A DNA stretch of 64,000 nt from Polytrichum commune (lineage: Eukaryota > Streptophyta > Polytrichopsida > Polytrichales > Polytrichaceae): positions 46,836,758 to 46,900,757 of the forward strand of contig OX485805.1 of assembly GCA_950295325.1 (NCBI GenBank). The letters run 5' to 3'. The translations under genes were made by a program, and so were the position numbers. Positions 1 through 12,432 of this stretch are shown in pieces. Position 1 is the first letter of the stretch. Every line of letters starts with the position of its first letter. A model generated the notes under the pieces. The model was not told the origin of the DNA and did no database searches. It saw only the letters and a program-made list of their open reading frames with translations.

Positions 1-652
1 TACTTGTGTAAGTAGAAGGATTAATTGAACTACTATAAAATAAACAAACTAAAAATATCACACTAATTCAAGTTTTGTTTTAGAACGACAAAGACCCTTT
101 TCAAATGGTTAATCACATAAATTACAAGGTTCTCAATGCTAATGAGGATTTTGCAATATTTATGACTTCCAAGCTTATTACATGCTTTATTGATAGTTTC
201 ACTTCGGGAATGAAATCCCAATCAATCGTTTCTTTACTAGGGGAAGTGAACATATACATTGGATTTTGAACCTTGAAGGTGGAGTGTACTTAATAATGCA
301 TTTTATGGACAAGTGGCCTTCAAGAATGCAAGGGCAATGCATTTTTTGGAAGTTGAGTGGGGCGTACAAGAATTTTTGGTCAGGATAAGAAAACTTTGAA
401 TTTTTTCAGATGGATCATATGGGGGTGCCAAATCGCGGGCCCTGGCCCTAACAACCCTCACCCTAGAAGTTCATAAATATATGATGGGTTCATGGCTCGA
501 TAGAATGGGACCCATGCAAATTGACATGAGCTCTAGCCCTAGCCCCCCCAGCTCAACACGAGATCTTTGTATTGAGAAAGATTTCATTCTTTCATATCAT
601 AGTGCACGTGTCACACCCTCATTCACCTTGAGCATGGCAATTTTCCAACCAC
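1..652. other. Intergenic, no gene recognised
   Basis: AT-rich sequence with no recognisable coding exon, RNA gene or delimited repeat. The short open frame at 481-729 runs into the MITE that follows and has no family resemblance. Confidence 0.5.
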
Positions 653-655
653 TTA

Positions 656-1049
656 GAGCATCCTCAGTCGGTCTAGGTAAAGCTCACTGCAAACCAAGAC
701 CTATCTTGCTTAAAATGCTCAAAATTTAGAGGGAGTGCACCAAATCTTGCTTAAAAATGGAAAGATCCTCCCACACTCCCTCTAAATGTCAAAAATTTGG
801 AGGGAGTGTGGGAGGATCTTTCCATTTTTAAGCAAGATTTGGTGCACTCCCTCTAAATTTTGAAAATGTGGTGTTTTCAATGAGGGATTTCACCTACGTC
901 AAATTTTTACAATTCTTTTTTCTTGAGAAATATCTCACGTTTATTTAGGTGTGCTTCTAATGATGGTAATTTCAGTTTCTAATTTTAGGTCAGTCAAAAG
1001 ATAGGTTTTGGTTTGCAGTGAGCTTTACCTAGACCGACTGAGGATGCTC
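656..1049 (+). mobile_element. PIF/Harbinger (Tourist-like) MITE, copy 1
   Basis: Terminal inverted repeats of about 40 bp begin GAGCATCCTCAGTCGG and end with its complement. They are flanked by the 3-bp duplication TTA (653-655 and 1050-1052). The centre (about 729-858) is a second long palindrome built around AGGGAGTGCACCAAATC, so the single strand folds into a long hairpin. There is no coding capacity. A second copy lies inverted at 35945-36339. TTA/TAA duplications and length fit Tourist-type MITEs mobilised by PIF/Harbinger transposases. Confidence 0.9.
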
Positions 1050-1269
1050 TTATTCATGTTCATATTAGAATGTAAGTCCCACCCAATCACCAATGCCCAC
1101 CTGCGCTGCCTCCGACCCCCTTGTCCATCACTATGTCCGCCCAATAAACATTTTAGCCCCCCCCCCCCTTGTTGCCCAATCCAAGGGTTGGCCCATGAAG
1201 TCAATGTTAGCCTGGCACCCCACCCTAATGCACCTAAACATGCTCTACTTATTCATTATGGTGTCATAA

Positions 1270-1271
<2 letters not shown>

Positions 1272-1303
<32 letters not shown>

Positions 1304-1475
1304 AGACAGAAGGCCGACAGGTCAACGCCAAAGCACAGGAGGCAATTGACCACCTGGCAAGATTTCCGTCCAGTGGAGAGGAGATTTCACAGCTGGGATT
1401 CGAACCGCCAACCTCTTCCTTGAGATTTGGGTATCTCTCCACCATCATCCGGTAGTTTAAGGTCATCTCGGACCA
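1272..1475 (-). mobile_element. tRNA-derived SINE, full length
   Basis: Read on the minus strand this starts near GGTCCGAGATGACC, has a Pol III B box GGTTCGAATCCCA preceded by a degenerate A box, and ends in 31 A residues (T tract 1272-1302). A perfect 9-bp target duplication GTCATAAAG flanks it (1263-1271 and 1476-1484), the mark of target-primed retroposition. A diverged relative is at 37085-37264. The homogeneous long A tail and intact duplication suggest a recent insertion. Confidence 0.88.
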
Positions 1476-1484
1476 GTCATAAAG

Positions 1485-2322
1485 GCATTTGCATGCCCAA
1501 CTGGTTTAGTGGGACTTGGGGTTTCATGGCAGGGTTAGGCCAAGTGGCGGCCACCCCAAAGCCACTAAACAATGATATAATAGGGTTGGCATTGGGGTGG
1601 CTTGTGGGTATGCTCTTAACGAGTGAGTTAATACCAAGGTCACCATGGTACTAAGTGCAAAGTGTCTAAAATGGACACTCTTAGGTTTGCACCCACCTCT
1701 TGTGGGATATTAAACACACAATTAGTACAAGATGATTAGCACATCCAAATCTCGCTTAAATATCTATATGTACACATTTAGTGACCCACATTAATGATTG
1801 TGTCACATTATTATGAATAATTTGAAAAACATAGATTTGGTGATCTTCAAACCAATTTTAACATCTAAGATTGAGTGTGGTTACTAGCATTATAGTAGTA
1901 TTCTACAACAGTTCTAAGTTTACAACAGTTCAATTCAAAATTGATAGCATTATAAGAAGGATTTTACCATTATTCAAGTCACACTAATCGCTTGCAATTC
2001 AAAAATTACTGTGACCTGTCATTAATCACACTATTTCCTAGGACTGGTAACTAATAGATCAAAATACATTCAAAAATATACATACTGAGACCAATTGGGA
2101 TGAATTAATGGACTAATTAGCTATCAATGCACTAAATCAAGGTCTCCAAGCTTTACAATAGAGAACCCCGGACTACACATACATCTTGAATGTTTCTCTT
2201 CGTGGGGACCTTTCTGCCTAATAATTAAGTAAAGTGCGAAAGTAAGTTAGGCAGCCTACAAAACAATATTCTAAAATAGGGCAAATTCAAAGAGTATTTT
2301 GAAATAAGTTAGACATTCATCC
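1485..2322. other. Intergenic; holds dispersed repeat R (about 1664-1800)
   Basis: No coding exon seen. The part at about 1664-1800 (gcacccacctcttgtgggat, then aaacacacaattagt) recurs in diverged form at about 43850-44165, 51930-52290 and 59905-59950. The rest is AT-rich and unassigned. Confidence 0.5.
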
Positions 2323-2627
2323 AAGTCGTTTCTATAATTCATGCATGGTTTTCCCAATTTTCATGTACAACGGCTACGATTAACCTAAACACTTCCCTCA
2401 ACCAAAATTCCTTACCCTAAAGTTTGATGTTTACTTGTATGTCACTTGTTAAAGTTATTTGATGTTGTTTTGTTAGATTCTAGTGAATGTAACTCACATT
2501 ATTATTGTGATTTTAGGCACTCTTCGAATGTTTTTTTTTTAACACTCAACAAAATTAATTTCCCATAAATTTAGGCACCTCTAAAATTAATCATAGTTTT
2601 GCCCGAGTTGCTAGAAAGCTATGGTAA
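2323..2627 (+). repeat. Dispersed repeat D, copy 1
   Basis: Diverged but collinear with 5828-6187. Shared blocks include tataattcatg, atggttttcc, aaacacttccct, ggcactctt and the final gctatggta/gctacggta. No terminal repeats or target duplication could be defined, so the class is unknown. Confidence 0.65.
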
Positions 2628-2931
2628 TCATCCCAATCAGTGCATGCTACTACTTGGAGTCACACGGTGCTATAACGATTTAATAAGAATGTAATAATTT
2701 CACCAAGCAAAGTCATTCATGTTCTACATTATAATGTCCGAACAACCTGTTGAACATGTGTTGGTAAAAACTAAACTCTTGAGTAAGACAATATTGCATT
2801 GCTTGACTTCGAACAATAACACGCAGTATTTGGAATAACCAGTGTAACATGTACCCTTACTCATCACTTTCGTGGCGACTATGTGGGCCACGAATGAAAA
2901 TTTAAAATATTTCATTAGTTTCAATCCAAAC

Positions 2932-3588
2932 CTATGTTCGGGGAAAACCGACGGCTAGTTCATCATCAGCCGATGGATTTCCCCTCATGGCCGGTCCAAA
3001 TTTCCAACCATCGGATGGCAATCCGACTATAATTTCAATCCTCCGGCAATTAGCCAATGGACCAGAAAATATCCCGGAAATGTAGCCGATTCTTCTTGTG
3101 AGTTAATGGATTTCAGCCGGAAGCATCCAGAGCACTATTTGTATGGGGCATCTGATGATGCACTTGAGGAAGTACCCTAAACCTTAAACTTTTTGAATTA
3201 TGCAACCTTTCCATGACCAAATCCAATTGCTTCTATGAAGATTGGGGGACCCTTGGCCTTCAAGCGGTGAAGGCATTGCTAGGTTCAATTCCTGCCAAGG
3301 ATATTAACTCTTCAAATTTAAAGTTTTGAACATGCCTTTCTTTTCACTTATTCAAGATTTTGTACTAAGAAATGATTTCTAATAACTTTTCATACATTTT
3401 TTAAACAATTAGTGCCGATATGAATTCCATTTAATCGGATATTGACCAATGAACATGAAAATATAGGCAATTGGACGATTGATTTTCCAAAAGACCGGCT
3501 CTTGCTGATGTAAATTGGAAAAAATCCGACCCTTCGTAGCAACTACCGGCAATTAGCCACTAAGGCTTCAAAAACTTCCGGAACTCTG
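2932..3588 (+). mobile_element. hAT-like non-autonomous element, copy 1 (657 bp)
   Basis: One of three near-identical copies (others 17547-18206 and 41574-42225). Ends are CTATGTTCGGGG and, on the other strand, CAGAGTTCCGG. The CAGAG start and the perfect 8-bp target duplication ATCCAAAC (2924-2931 and 3589-3596) are hAT superfamily hallmarks. The inside has several short CCGGCAATTAGCC / CGGCTAATTGCC-type inverted motifs, probably subterminal repeats. No transposase is encoded. Confidence 0.92.
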
Positions 3589-3596
3589 ATCCAAAC

Positions 3597-5149
3597 CCAC
3601 AAAAAATAACCTAGAATCTCAGCCATGGCCCACATAACACCATGAAGGCACGGAGTAATGTTTCGCAACCTCATAAGGAAGTTGCTTGCGTTTAAAACCC
3701 CGTCCCGGATTCAATGTACATTACTCCTCTTGAAGCTCCTTGAGAAGTTTCCAATTTAATACTCCACTTCCGTAAAATCCCCATTTAGTCGGCCATACGA
3801 TTCACACAATCCATATATAAGTGCCGCTTACTTAATAAAATATGAAGGCCTTATTGGGTCCTTTTTCTTAATCGGGCACGTATATTTGACATAAGGTACG
3901 TGCACTTCTTGTGAGCAATGTACCTAAAATGGACACCATCTAAGATTGGTATTTTACCTAGCATCTACAATCCACAAGGCTCATAGATTGAGTCTACTTT
4001 GAGTATATTGTCTATGGATGATAGGTGCATTTAGGGTGGGTTTCCATGTCCATTGTTGATTCAATTAGAATTTGAATAATAATGGGTTTGGAGTGTTTCT
4101 CACGAAGGTAACAAAAGTACGCAAGCAACCACATGTTGGTTGCTTATTTTTCAACTAGTACACTGTAAGAGCAAAAAATGGGCAGAACAAATTATCTTCA
4201 GAGATAGGTTTAGTTGACCACCGTTGAGTTTGAATGGCAAGTCTATGATTCAAGGTGCGGTAAGCTGCAATGATCTTGCATTGTGGTGGTGTGAATGGTT
4301 ACGTCAAGTACGATTCACATCCCTATTTGAGAAAATCCTTGAGGTGGAGGTAATCTACTTTCTTCCCCGAGAGATGGAAAGTGTTCCACTCTTTAGCAAG
4401 AAAATGATAACAATGGTTGGCTGGCACATATGAACCCTATCCCACTAGATTTCCTCTGCATTTGTCCTAACTCCCACTAGAGTATGGTGGGTGAGCAATG
4501 TACATGGAAACCCACCCTTACCTTAACATTATTCAAGATTATAGTCATGTGTGTATAGGGCCTAGGCCCTGCACATCACAAACTAATAACCTTGAATTAT
4601 ACCTAAGGTGGATGAGTTTATTATGATTACTTCTAGGTGGTTTGCTCTCTTTTGATGTACATAAAAACCAAGCAATTTTTTTTGAAAAATCCATTTGATT
4701 TCATATCTTGCACGTATACCTTGTCAAGGGGGGGGGGGGGGGCTAAGGTGGCTAAACCTCAATATCATATGCATTCTAAAGATGATGTATGCAATCTTCT
4801 TGAATGCGTAGAATAAGTGTCCTTAAAGTGGTTAGTGTTGAGTGGATGTTGAGCATTACCTTTTTGGTGCTCTCCACCGATGAACTGTCATATTGATCCT
4901 TAGAATAATGTTATAAGTGTTTGTTTTAGGATGACATTGAACAATTTTGCACCCATATAGTAGGTGTTTGAATAAGACACGTGACACGTCCCGCATTCTT
5001 TGATGCCGACATTTTCTCGCTCACACCCTAAATTCGAGAAGTCGTGCTCGACATGACTACAATTAGAAAAAAGAATGAGAGCGAACTCAACTTTATAACA
5101 TCACAAAAGTGGTAAAGGAAAAGGCTTGTAGAAAAGAATGAACATCAAA
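3597..5149. other. Intergenic, no gene recognised; 15-G tract
   Basis: No exon with family resemblance. A run of 15 G lies at 4728-4742. The 69-codon open frame at 4224-4433 has no recognisable motif. Phrases such as 'tgagcaatgtac' repeat locally (about 3913 and 4492), suggesting old duplicated repeat DNA. Confidence 0.45.
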
Positions 5150-5330
5150 AAGGCACGTGTTACAATGAGAGTGGACTGTGTTAGGACTATGTGCTCAGAA
5201 TGCATCCATCGTTCTAGGTTTAATAAGAAGCATGATTGGGACACATTGTGTCATCGATCGTTCTAAGAAAAAAAGAATTTTCACTTTGGACTCTTAATAT
5301 TTTGCACCTCTACTAGTCAAAATGGCAATC
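5150..5330 (+). repeat. Dispersed repeat S fragment
   Basis: Shares blocks (gtgctca.a, ttctaggttcaat-like, atcttcactttg-like) with 29500-29680 inside a GDH intron and with about 20930-21170 in the opposite sense. Diverged; no ends defined. Confidence 0.4.
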
Positions 5331-5827
5331 AAATTTGTGATTTGCAAGTGCTAACCATACAAACAATACTTGAGCCAATCCAACGGTTAGATTGGTTTGT
5401 AGAGTGGGATCACGTGCCCACAATATGGCCAAATACCTTAATTATTTCTCAGGGTTTCATGGCTCCTCCAAATTATGCAGTCGACATACCAAGTTTGATT
5501 TCCAACAATTGTCACACTTTGTGAGATTCTTGTGTCTGGGTACGCAACTCTTGTATTATATGGCCATAATTATAATTATTTATAATGCATTTTAGTCCAA
5601 TCTCGATTGAGATAATTTGTTTTAATGTAGGAAACTCGTGTAGCCCTTCTAATAAGGAATCCAAAAATGTAATTTTATATAGGGAAATGAATATTCCTTG
5701 AAGCATATAATTACACTAAAAACCTAATTATATGATTTTTTTGAATAGAAGTACCACATGCCAAACCACGAACTTTTTGGGTTTTAAAAACAAAATTTCA
5801 AGATTTTTCTATTAAAAATGAAACATC

Positions 5828-6187
5828 GCCAAGTCATTTTTATAATTCATGGATGGTTTTCCTAATTTCATCTGTGGCAGCTACGACTAACCCAAACACT
5901 TCCCTTAACCAACATTCCTTACCCCAAACTTTGTCTTTTACTTGTACGTCAGGGTTTGGCTCGGCAACAAATTTTACTTTGTGTGAGAGTTATATGGAGT
6001 GGTCTTTCGTGACAAACTATGTTACTATGTTAGTAAATACCACTTGCATTATTGTGGTCGTAGGCACTCTTTTGAATGCTATTTCTTTATTCTTTTGAAC
6101 AACTCAACATAATCAATTTCCCAAAAATTTACTCACCTTTAAAACTAATTATTTTCTGCCCAAGCTCCTAGAGAGCTACGGTAGGAG
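5828..6187 (+). repeat. Dispersed repeat D, copy 2
   Basis: Longer and better preserved version of 2323-2627. It carries an extra block, about 5950-6050, missing or decayed in copy 1. It contains an 81-codon open frame with no recognisable family, so I do not call it a gene. Confidence 0.65.
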
Positions 6188-6700
6188 CTAAACAATGCAA
6201 TTGTGTGGGCATAATATAGTGATGAATATGATCAATGAGGCATGTATGTTGTGTGGCGACGAAAATTGTGGTAATGTGAGCGGATAAGCTCAAAATGTTT
6301 GGAGGTGGTTGACATTCGGGGCAAGTGCAAGTGCTGCCCATAAAATAAAAATTTAGATTTAACTACGATCAAAACAAAGAGGCTGACATGATTGGAACGT
6401 TCTTTTTTGGCTAGCAGCTGCCACTTGTCGTCACATCATTGGCCACCACATCCACAAGTCCCACGAAACTATCCCAAAAGATGCGGTGATAAACGAAGGC
6501 ACCATGTGGCCCCATGGCGAGCTTCCAACTCCACAAACAAAGTTTGGAGTACTATGGCTTGGGAAGAATCATCTCATCCGGTTAGCAATCGTAAATTGTG
6601 GAGATTGTTGTTTCATATTTTGGTTGTTGTGTAAATTTTATGAAGGGTTGGAGTTCAAGGTTATCTTTTCCTTTCATTTTTGGTCGTCAGAATGTGGCGT
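6188..6700. other. Intergenic, no gene recognised
   Basis: Overlapping short open frames (6392-6634, 6486-6848) run into the following inverted-repeat element and show no family motif. Confidence 0.4.
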
Positions 6701-6862
6701 AACATTATTCAGATTCATAACAGTGTTTTGTGGGACTCACAATGTTCAACAGAATAGTCTTGGACATTCTCCGCATTCTGACCGAGTGTGGGGGATATCC
6801 GGGAATATTTATGTTGAGTATTGTCAGTCCCACGAAACATTGTTATGAATCTGAATGATGTT
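6701..6862 (+). mobile_element. Short inverted-repeat element (MITE), copy 1
   Basis: About 43-bp imperfect inverted repeats start AACATTATTCAGATTCATAA and close with its near complement, separated by about 75 bp. The centre has ggatatccgggaatattt. The same plan recurs at 35643-35785. Target duplication not resolved, so superfamily is not assigned. Confidence 0.75.
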
Positions 6863-7084
6863 ATTGGATTCCAATGAATTCGGAGGATTCGCATCATCCT
6901 TAGTGTCGAGGGCTATTCAGTTGATTATCATCGACATATTTTATGATCAATCATTTGGATGTGGAAACCAATTTCATTATGCCACAAGGTTGAAGTTCCT
7001 AAATTGGGACAACTATTGATAACATTGTTTTTGAAGTAGAAAATAAAAAGTTGGATGACGTAATGGAAGTATAGGATTGAATAA
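6863..7084. other. Intergenic, no gene recognised
   Basis: AT-rich, no features. Confidence 0.4.
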
Positions 7085-8410
7085 ATGCACATATCCTACA
7101 CTCGAACAATAGGCACCCAACTCAACAAAGCCGTTAACGACAACGGCCACCTAGGTACTATATACAAAGGATTCATCTCCCACATGGCCAAAAAACTAGG
7201 AGGCCTTGACCACCTCCCATTCCTAACACACCCCACCTACAAAAAACTCCATCTTAACATGCAACCTCCAAATTCCTCACCACATGGACATATCAATAAA
7301 AATCCCTTAACATAACCCTCTCCCAACCCCCACACGATCCACTCCCTCCCACCAATTTGACCTTTTAACACAACTATGGGACACCAATCCACACCTCAAA
7401 CTTCTAGACCCAAAGGACACATAATGCAAAACTAGAACACCCGAGACTCTCAATCAAGTACACATCACACACCTCTCGCAACTCACATATGGGTCTAGCA
7501 CCAAACGTATAGCACCTACTAGATTCAAACAAAATTACTGCACACTCACTAGACCATCCAAAGAGATCATCCTAGAAATTGGAGAAAACTTATTTTTTGA
7601 CCCAAAGCCTTCCCAACCATCTTATGCCCGTTATGCAGCCAACACTCAACCAACACAGACACGTGGCCACACCTACTAGCGTCCTGCCACCATCCCATCA
7701 TAAATGGCTTGCACATGGGCAAACACAACAAAACCTCAAACCACATACAAAAAATGCTCCTCACCCATCACCTCAGTAGATAGAAATGCTTCATCAATGT
7801 TAGCTCAACACCAACCAATCCATGTGAACACACAATCCCTAGTTGGATCCTCCCTCGCCATTGCACATGTCCCCCTCTCCCATGTCAATGTCTCACCCGA
7901 CTTTGTCCAAATATCCTCCTCATCGAAGGCCTCCCCATTCATGCACCTTCCCCCACTCAACCCGCTCAAGCAATCACCCCACACTACATTGAATTTACAT
8001 ATTGCCATGGTAGATTCGTAGACATAGCCATCCAGAGAAAGATTGACAAACGCACTACTATGATGATAAGAGTCGTTGAAGCATTAGGCTGGAAAGTCCA
8101 ACCATTGCTTGTTCTCACAGTTGGCCAAAGAGGAGGCATCCAAGCCAACACCCCACGCAACCTCTCCCCAACAATTCAAACTTCCCCCAACCAAAATCAA
8201 TAGACTACAACACCACTACACACCGCGGCTTTGCACTCCCTTTTTGCCCTCATCCAAAACAAAAGAAAATTTGAATACAAGTTCCAGATCCCCATGGATT
8301 CGGCCCCCCACCCGACCACCCACCATAGACCAACAACTAACAATCCAACTTCCTAGTCCGAAACAAAACCTTAAAGCCATGAGGGTACAAAGTGAGCCCC
8401 ACTAATGTCT
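7085..8410 (+). pseudogene. Decayed C-rich coding remnant, possibly retrotransposon
   Basis: A strongly C/A-rich, G-poor + strand stretch unlike its neighbours, holding overlapping open frames in several frames. The frame 7898-8203 (102 codons, stop TAG) contains NILLIEGLPIHAP, then YIEFTYCHGRFVD, then ALGWKVQPLLVLTVGQRGGI. The arrangement aromatic/acidic residue, K-rich helix, GWKV, hydrophobic strand, G-x-RG resembles what follows the reverse transcriptase domain in some non-LTR retrotransposons. That is my recollection of a pattern, not an alignment. The first frame (7085-7315) has LNKAVNDNGHLG and no recognised motif. Stops between segments imply a dead copy. Confidence 0.3.
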
Positions 8411-9633
8411 CAATCATGGTTGGGGGATGGATGTATGAATCACTCTCAAAATGGCCTCACAAGGTTTTCAACCCGTGCTTTCAAGCAAATCTAAAGTGTG
8501 GGCACCGACCCACACAACTCCAAGGTGACAATGCCACAACCCATTGTCATGTTTAAACAAAGTACTCATTAGTCCCCCCCCCCCCCCCCCCAAACCCCAA
8601 CACAATTCCATGATTACATTGTTTCCGTCTGACATGGTTACCTCATATAGAGCCCGCCCTGAAAGGGGGAAATAGCTTGTGGATGAAGAGGCTTTTTATT
8701 CATGCTTGCTCCACGGCAAGTCGAGGGGGAGGGTGTGTGGGTGTAATATGTGACTAAGTCTGGGAGTCACCTTTGAAACTTCATATCAATTTAGGACAAA
8801 ATCCAAATGTCTCTACAATAAAACATGGCTTCTCCATCCACATTCACAAATCCACCATGCTTAAAGTTCGCCAATCCATGTGCCCATCCCCCCTCACCCA
8901 ACGACCGGTACCCCCCATGGATGGGTGTCCCGCATTGTGCATTGTGCATTGTGCAAGGACGGGCGTCAAAGGACGGGTCGTCCTAACGGTCAAGAGACGG
9001 ACATGTGCCGGTTAGAGAGCTCCTGTGATAAGATTAGCCGGTCACCGTGGGTACACCCTTGGGTATTATAGGTTGTATTGTTCTTCAAGTCCTTTCTTTT
9101 GAGGGGTACTCCTAGCGCTCCTTGCGGTATAGTGGTACTCTTTTGTGAAGGGCAAGGTACACATGAATCACCTACATGAGATTTTGCAAGTGTGATGTAC
9201 TATTAGTGTTAATTATTACTCTCTTGAGTTTATTACAATGCATGAAAAATTGTGTATCTCATGATGTTTTCAAGAATTTGATTTTGATAACAAAGTAAAG
9301 TAAAATAAAATAAAATGCAATGTGATGTTAAGTGTCAGGTTTAAAAATCAAATAAATCAAAGACTATTCAAATGTATCAAAAATCACTTATAAACAAGGA
9401 ACAATCATGATTTCAACTAAAAGTAAAATATATAAATATTTCCATATTTCCATAGGTGACATTGGTACCAACCTATGGACACCAAGAACACATAATTTGG
9501 AATTCATTCAATAAATTCTTGTGCAAATCAAATATCAAAAGTTAAATGATGATGACCTTCATTACCGGTCACCTTCATAAATTGTGATATCTTATCACTC
9601 CCCAAATTTGGTGAGAAAATAAGAAATCGAAAT
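8411..9633. other. Intergenic; 18-C tract and short direct repeats
   Basis: 18 consecutive C at 8574-8591. Near 8935-8960 the unit gcattgt is repeated in tandem three times. No exon recognised. Confidence 0.45.
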
Positions 9634-9908
9634 AAGAAAACGGTAGAACCGTGAGGCTCTGTCCTTTACTATGAAAGACTACAACTATAGCTATCCACTT
9701 TGTTCTTGCTAGTCCATGGCTATTTACTACACCTATACATTTCAGGAAGCAACTATAGTTAATTAGATATGTAGAACTATAGTTAACATCCACAACAAAA
9801 AAAAAATAGACCAAAAATAACAGGAACAAGTAACATCCAAGTGTGAACACAAAGTGGTTAGGAAATTTGCTCATGAAACAAAGAAGTCGATGCATAGTCT
9901 CTGTCTGT
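9634..9908 (+). repeat. Repeat family Y, copy 1 (shortened)
   Basis: Starts AGAAAACGGTAGAACCGTGA and ends with gcatagtctctgtct. Longer copies lie at 49521-49932 and, inverted, at 59348-59753. All carry two ACTATAGTTAACT-like palindromes and a shared aaagtggttaggaaatttgct block. Copy 1 lacks about 130 bp present in the others. Class unknown. Confidence 0.75.
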
Positions 9909-10205
9909 GCAATAAACCGACACCCCACATAGAAGTACCCCTTCATTAAATGAATGACATCACCCTTTTGTTTTAATAATGTCACCCCTTTCTCACCCAG
10001 TTAATCAAATGGACTGGGACCGGTAACATGGAACTTTGGTCCTCACTCTAGTTTTCACCTTCCCAATGGATGAGTTTACCGACCTAACCTATAGACACAA
10101 CACCATCACCACGAAGAAGAAGGTCTCCCAGCTGCCACGTGTCAACACACCACTGGCCCGCACCCGTAAGTTTAGTTGCAGGGCTAGGGAAGGTCGGTCA
10201 ACCCC
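9909..10205. other. Intergenic left flank of long-TIR element
   Basis: No gene. The last ten bases (10196-10205, ggtcaacccc) are the left target-site duplication of the following element. Confidence 0.5.
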
Positions 10206-10774
10206 CCGTGTCACTGGGGCGCTCCATGGCCCCAAGCGCAGACTACATCTGGGCCATGGGAGCGCCCCGGGCCCATCGACGGCCCCCATTCCACGCGGGC
10301 AGCTAGGCGTCAGGGTGCGGGCAGGGCAGGGCTGGCCCCGGGCTCGGGCCCACGGAGGAGGCAGGGGAGTCTAGGCCGGTGGGGCCACTTCACACACGAG
10401 GCTGAGAGCCCAAACTTGGACACTTTCACACTTGGACTATATTCAAATATTGTTCTCCCTCTTTAGTATGACGCGTTTAGGAAACACACAAAGAAATAGT
10501 ATTATCAAGATGCCGTCTTCTCATTAATATGACAAATGGCGTAAAGTTGTTGTATTATTGAAGGAATATGAAAACATAACTAATATGAGTTTAAACATAT
10601 ATACAACGAGGTTAAGCAATATAGATGGTATGACTTATAACTTATAACTTCAAACAAATACAAATGTTCTCAAGAACTCTTGAAATAGGAGTCCAAAGAT
10701 CCCTGGTGTTGCCTACTCTAATAAGAAACTAGACAACAATGATGCATGACGTTTAGCATCAAGATATTGGTGAT
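10206..10774 (+). repeat. Left terminal inverted repeat of the 2.8-kb element
   Basis: About 569 bp matching the complement of 12433-13004 with few differences, mostly small indels. The outer end can fold on itself: GGGGCGCTCCATGGCCC pairs with GGGCCATGGGAGCGCCCC within 55 bp. An internal GGGGCCACTTCACACACGAG resembles the ends of other elements in the window (53693-54193). Confidence 0.92.
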
Positions 10775-11127
10775 ACTATATCACCTGTGTATAAGGCAAC
10801 ATACTAGGCAGGAGGCCACTCTAACCCTAACCATGTCCATTCTACATTAGTAACTTAATTATCATTAAGTTCTCAATGATAAGTGAAGTTTCCAAGTAGT
10901 TTTCAAGTAGTTCCCAAATGAAAATGGATATATTTTAGATGTACATAACATAGGTTAAAAGAATTTTAGCGGTAACTATCTCTTTGATATGACAAAACGG
11001 AGATTCTAAATGTCGCATTATTGAGTGTCATAGTCGAGAGAATTTTGGACCTAAAAGTTTGGCTACCCAAAAATGTGAAATAATATCGAGGGTGTCATAT
11101 AAACGAGTGTTGTAAAACCAAGTTAGA

Positions 11128-11424
11128 TTATACCACCTCTTGAAGGTAGGTCTAACACAAAATTTGGAGACCATGGCACTCCGAAATCTCACAACCATTG
11201 ATTTATTTTATTTTACCATGTGTGAGGACTCGCATGAATAGAAATTCATAGAAATAGCATTTGGTTGAGAGCCCAGTCACATGTGGCTTCACACTACACT
11301 TGAGGATCCATGACCACACTACATGATTTTGGAGGTGTCTTGGATCGGCCTTTGTACACTTTCTTTTGGGCTCTCACAATTTCATGGTCACGGCATTTGC
11401 CTCGTGTGTGAAGTGACCCTAAAT
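11128..11424 (+). repeat. Fragment of GGGCCACTTCACA-family element inside the core
   Basis: Collinear with 53905-54193, the right half of the element at 53693-54193, including the cgcatgaatagaaattcat block and the terminal gcctcgtgtgtgaagtg. It is either nested in the long-TIR element or an ancestral component of its core. Confidence 0.7.
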
Positions 11425-12432
11425 GCAACCTACAACTAGTAAGGAGGATAGGATGGGTTTATGAGGGGATTTAACGATCATTTTACAAACGAATATGACC
11501 GTCAACTTAAATAGCTTTTAGGATAGGCAAACCACATACCACTCAAATATAGTCTATAGGTGTCCCAATACCGAATAAGGATTGTCTACATTAGATGTAA
11601 GCAATTGCAACCCTGGACTTACACAACCACCCCTTGCAATTTCAATAATGCAGGGGATTCAATTACACAAGGATATTTAATGATATTAAATAATTGGATT
11701 ACATTCATGCTACAAGGTTAAGTAAATCTAATACATTCATCAGGTAAGGTTATTCCCAATATGGATTTGTCATTGTGTTCAATTAGAAGTGTATATTGTC
11801 TATTGAGGAAGATGGAGTTATAAACAATTTAGATGATTTGGGAGAAGATGATGTAGTTTCTCCTCCACAAAGCCTTGAATTCAACCCTCTATCTTCAATC
11901 ATGGATGATATTCGTGTATGAGATGATAGTCTTGGTATAGTACAAGTGCAAGAATCAAAAGTCGAAAATCCTCCTCAAATCCAAATTCGATTGGCAAAGC
12001 TAAATGATGTATATGTTGAGTTGGGTCAAGATTTCTTCACAACATACAATAAGACAACTATAGTTTCAGAACATATAGAAAACGCAATTAAGAGGTTGAA
12101 TGGCCTAGAAAAAAGAACTCCAATTTGGTCTTAAACCCTCAATCAGTTCCTGGACGTATATCTTTACCTCGTGCTAGTAATAATGGTGCTTCAATTCAAG
12201 CCAATGTGTCAAGGATCATGTTTGGGCATAGGAGGCCATGGAATCCCAAAATTAAGGATGTAGTTGGTTCAAGTTGGGACATGAACCCGTACACAAGCAT
12301 TAGGTACTTATACTACACTATGATTTATTGAAATTGCTATAAGATAAATTTGTATGTTTAGTTAATAACACAAATTTATTGTTTCCATGGCCCAAATTTA
12401 GTTTGCGCTTGGGGCCATGGCCCAAATATAAC

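Noticed and set aside
1380-1475. tRNA-like sequence with GGTTCGAATCC
   Set aside because: No acceptor-stem pairing or anticodon arm, a long A tail and a target duplication show it is a SINE, not a tRNA gene. The same applies to 37180-37264.
7704-8021. 105-codon frame as a gene
   Set aside because: Compositional artefact of the C-rich segment; the more plausible reading is another frame (7898-8203), itself decayed.
10036-10374. 112-codon GC-rich open frame
   Set aside because: Lies across the left arm of the long-TIR element; its complement and mirror give equally long frames. High GC alone removes stops.
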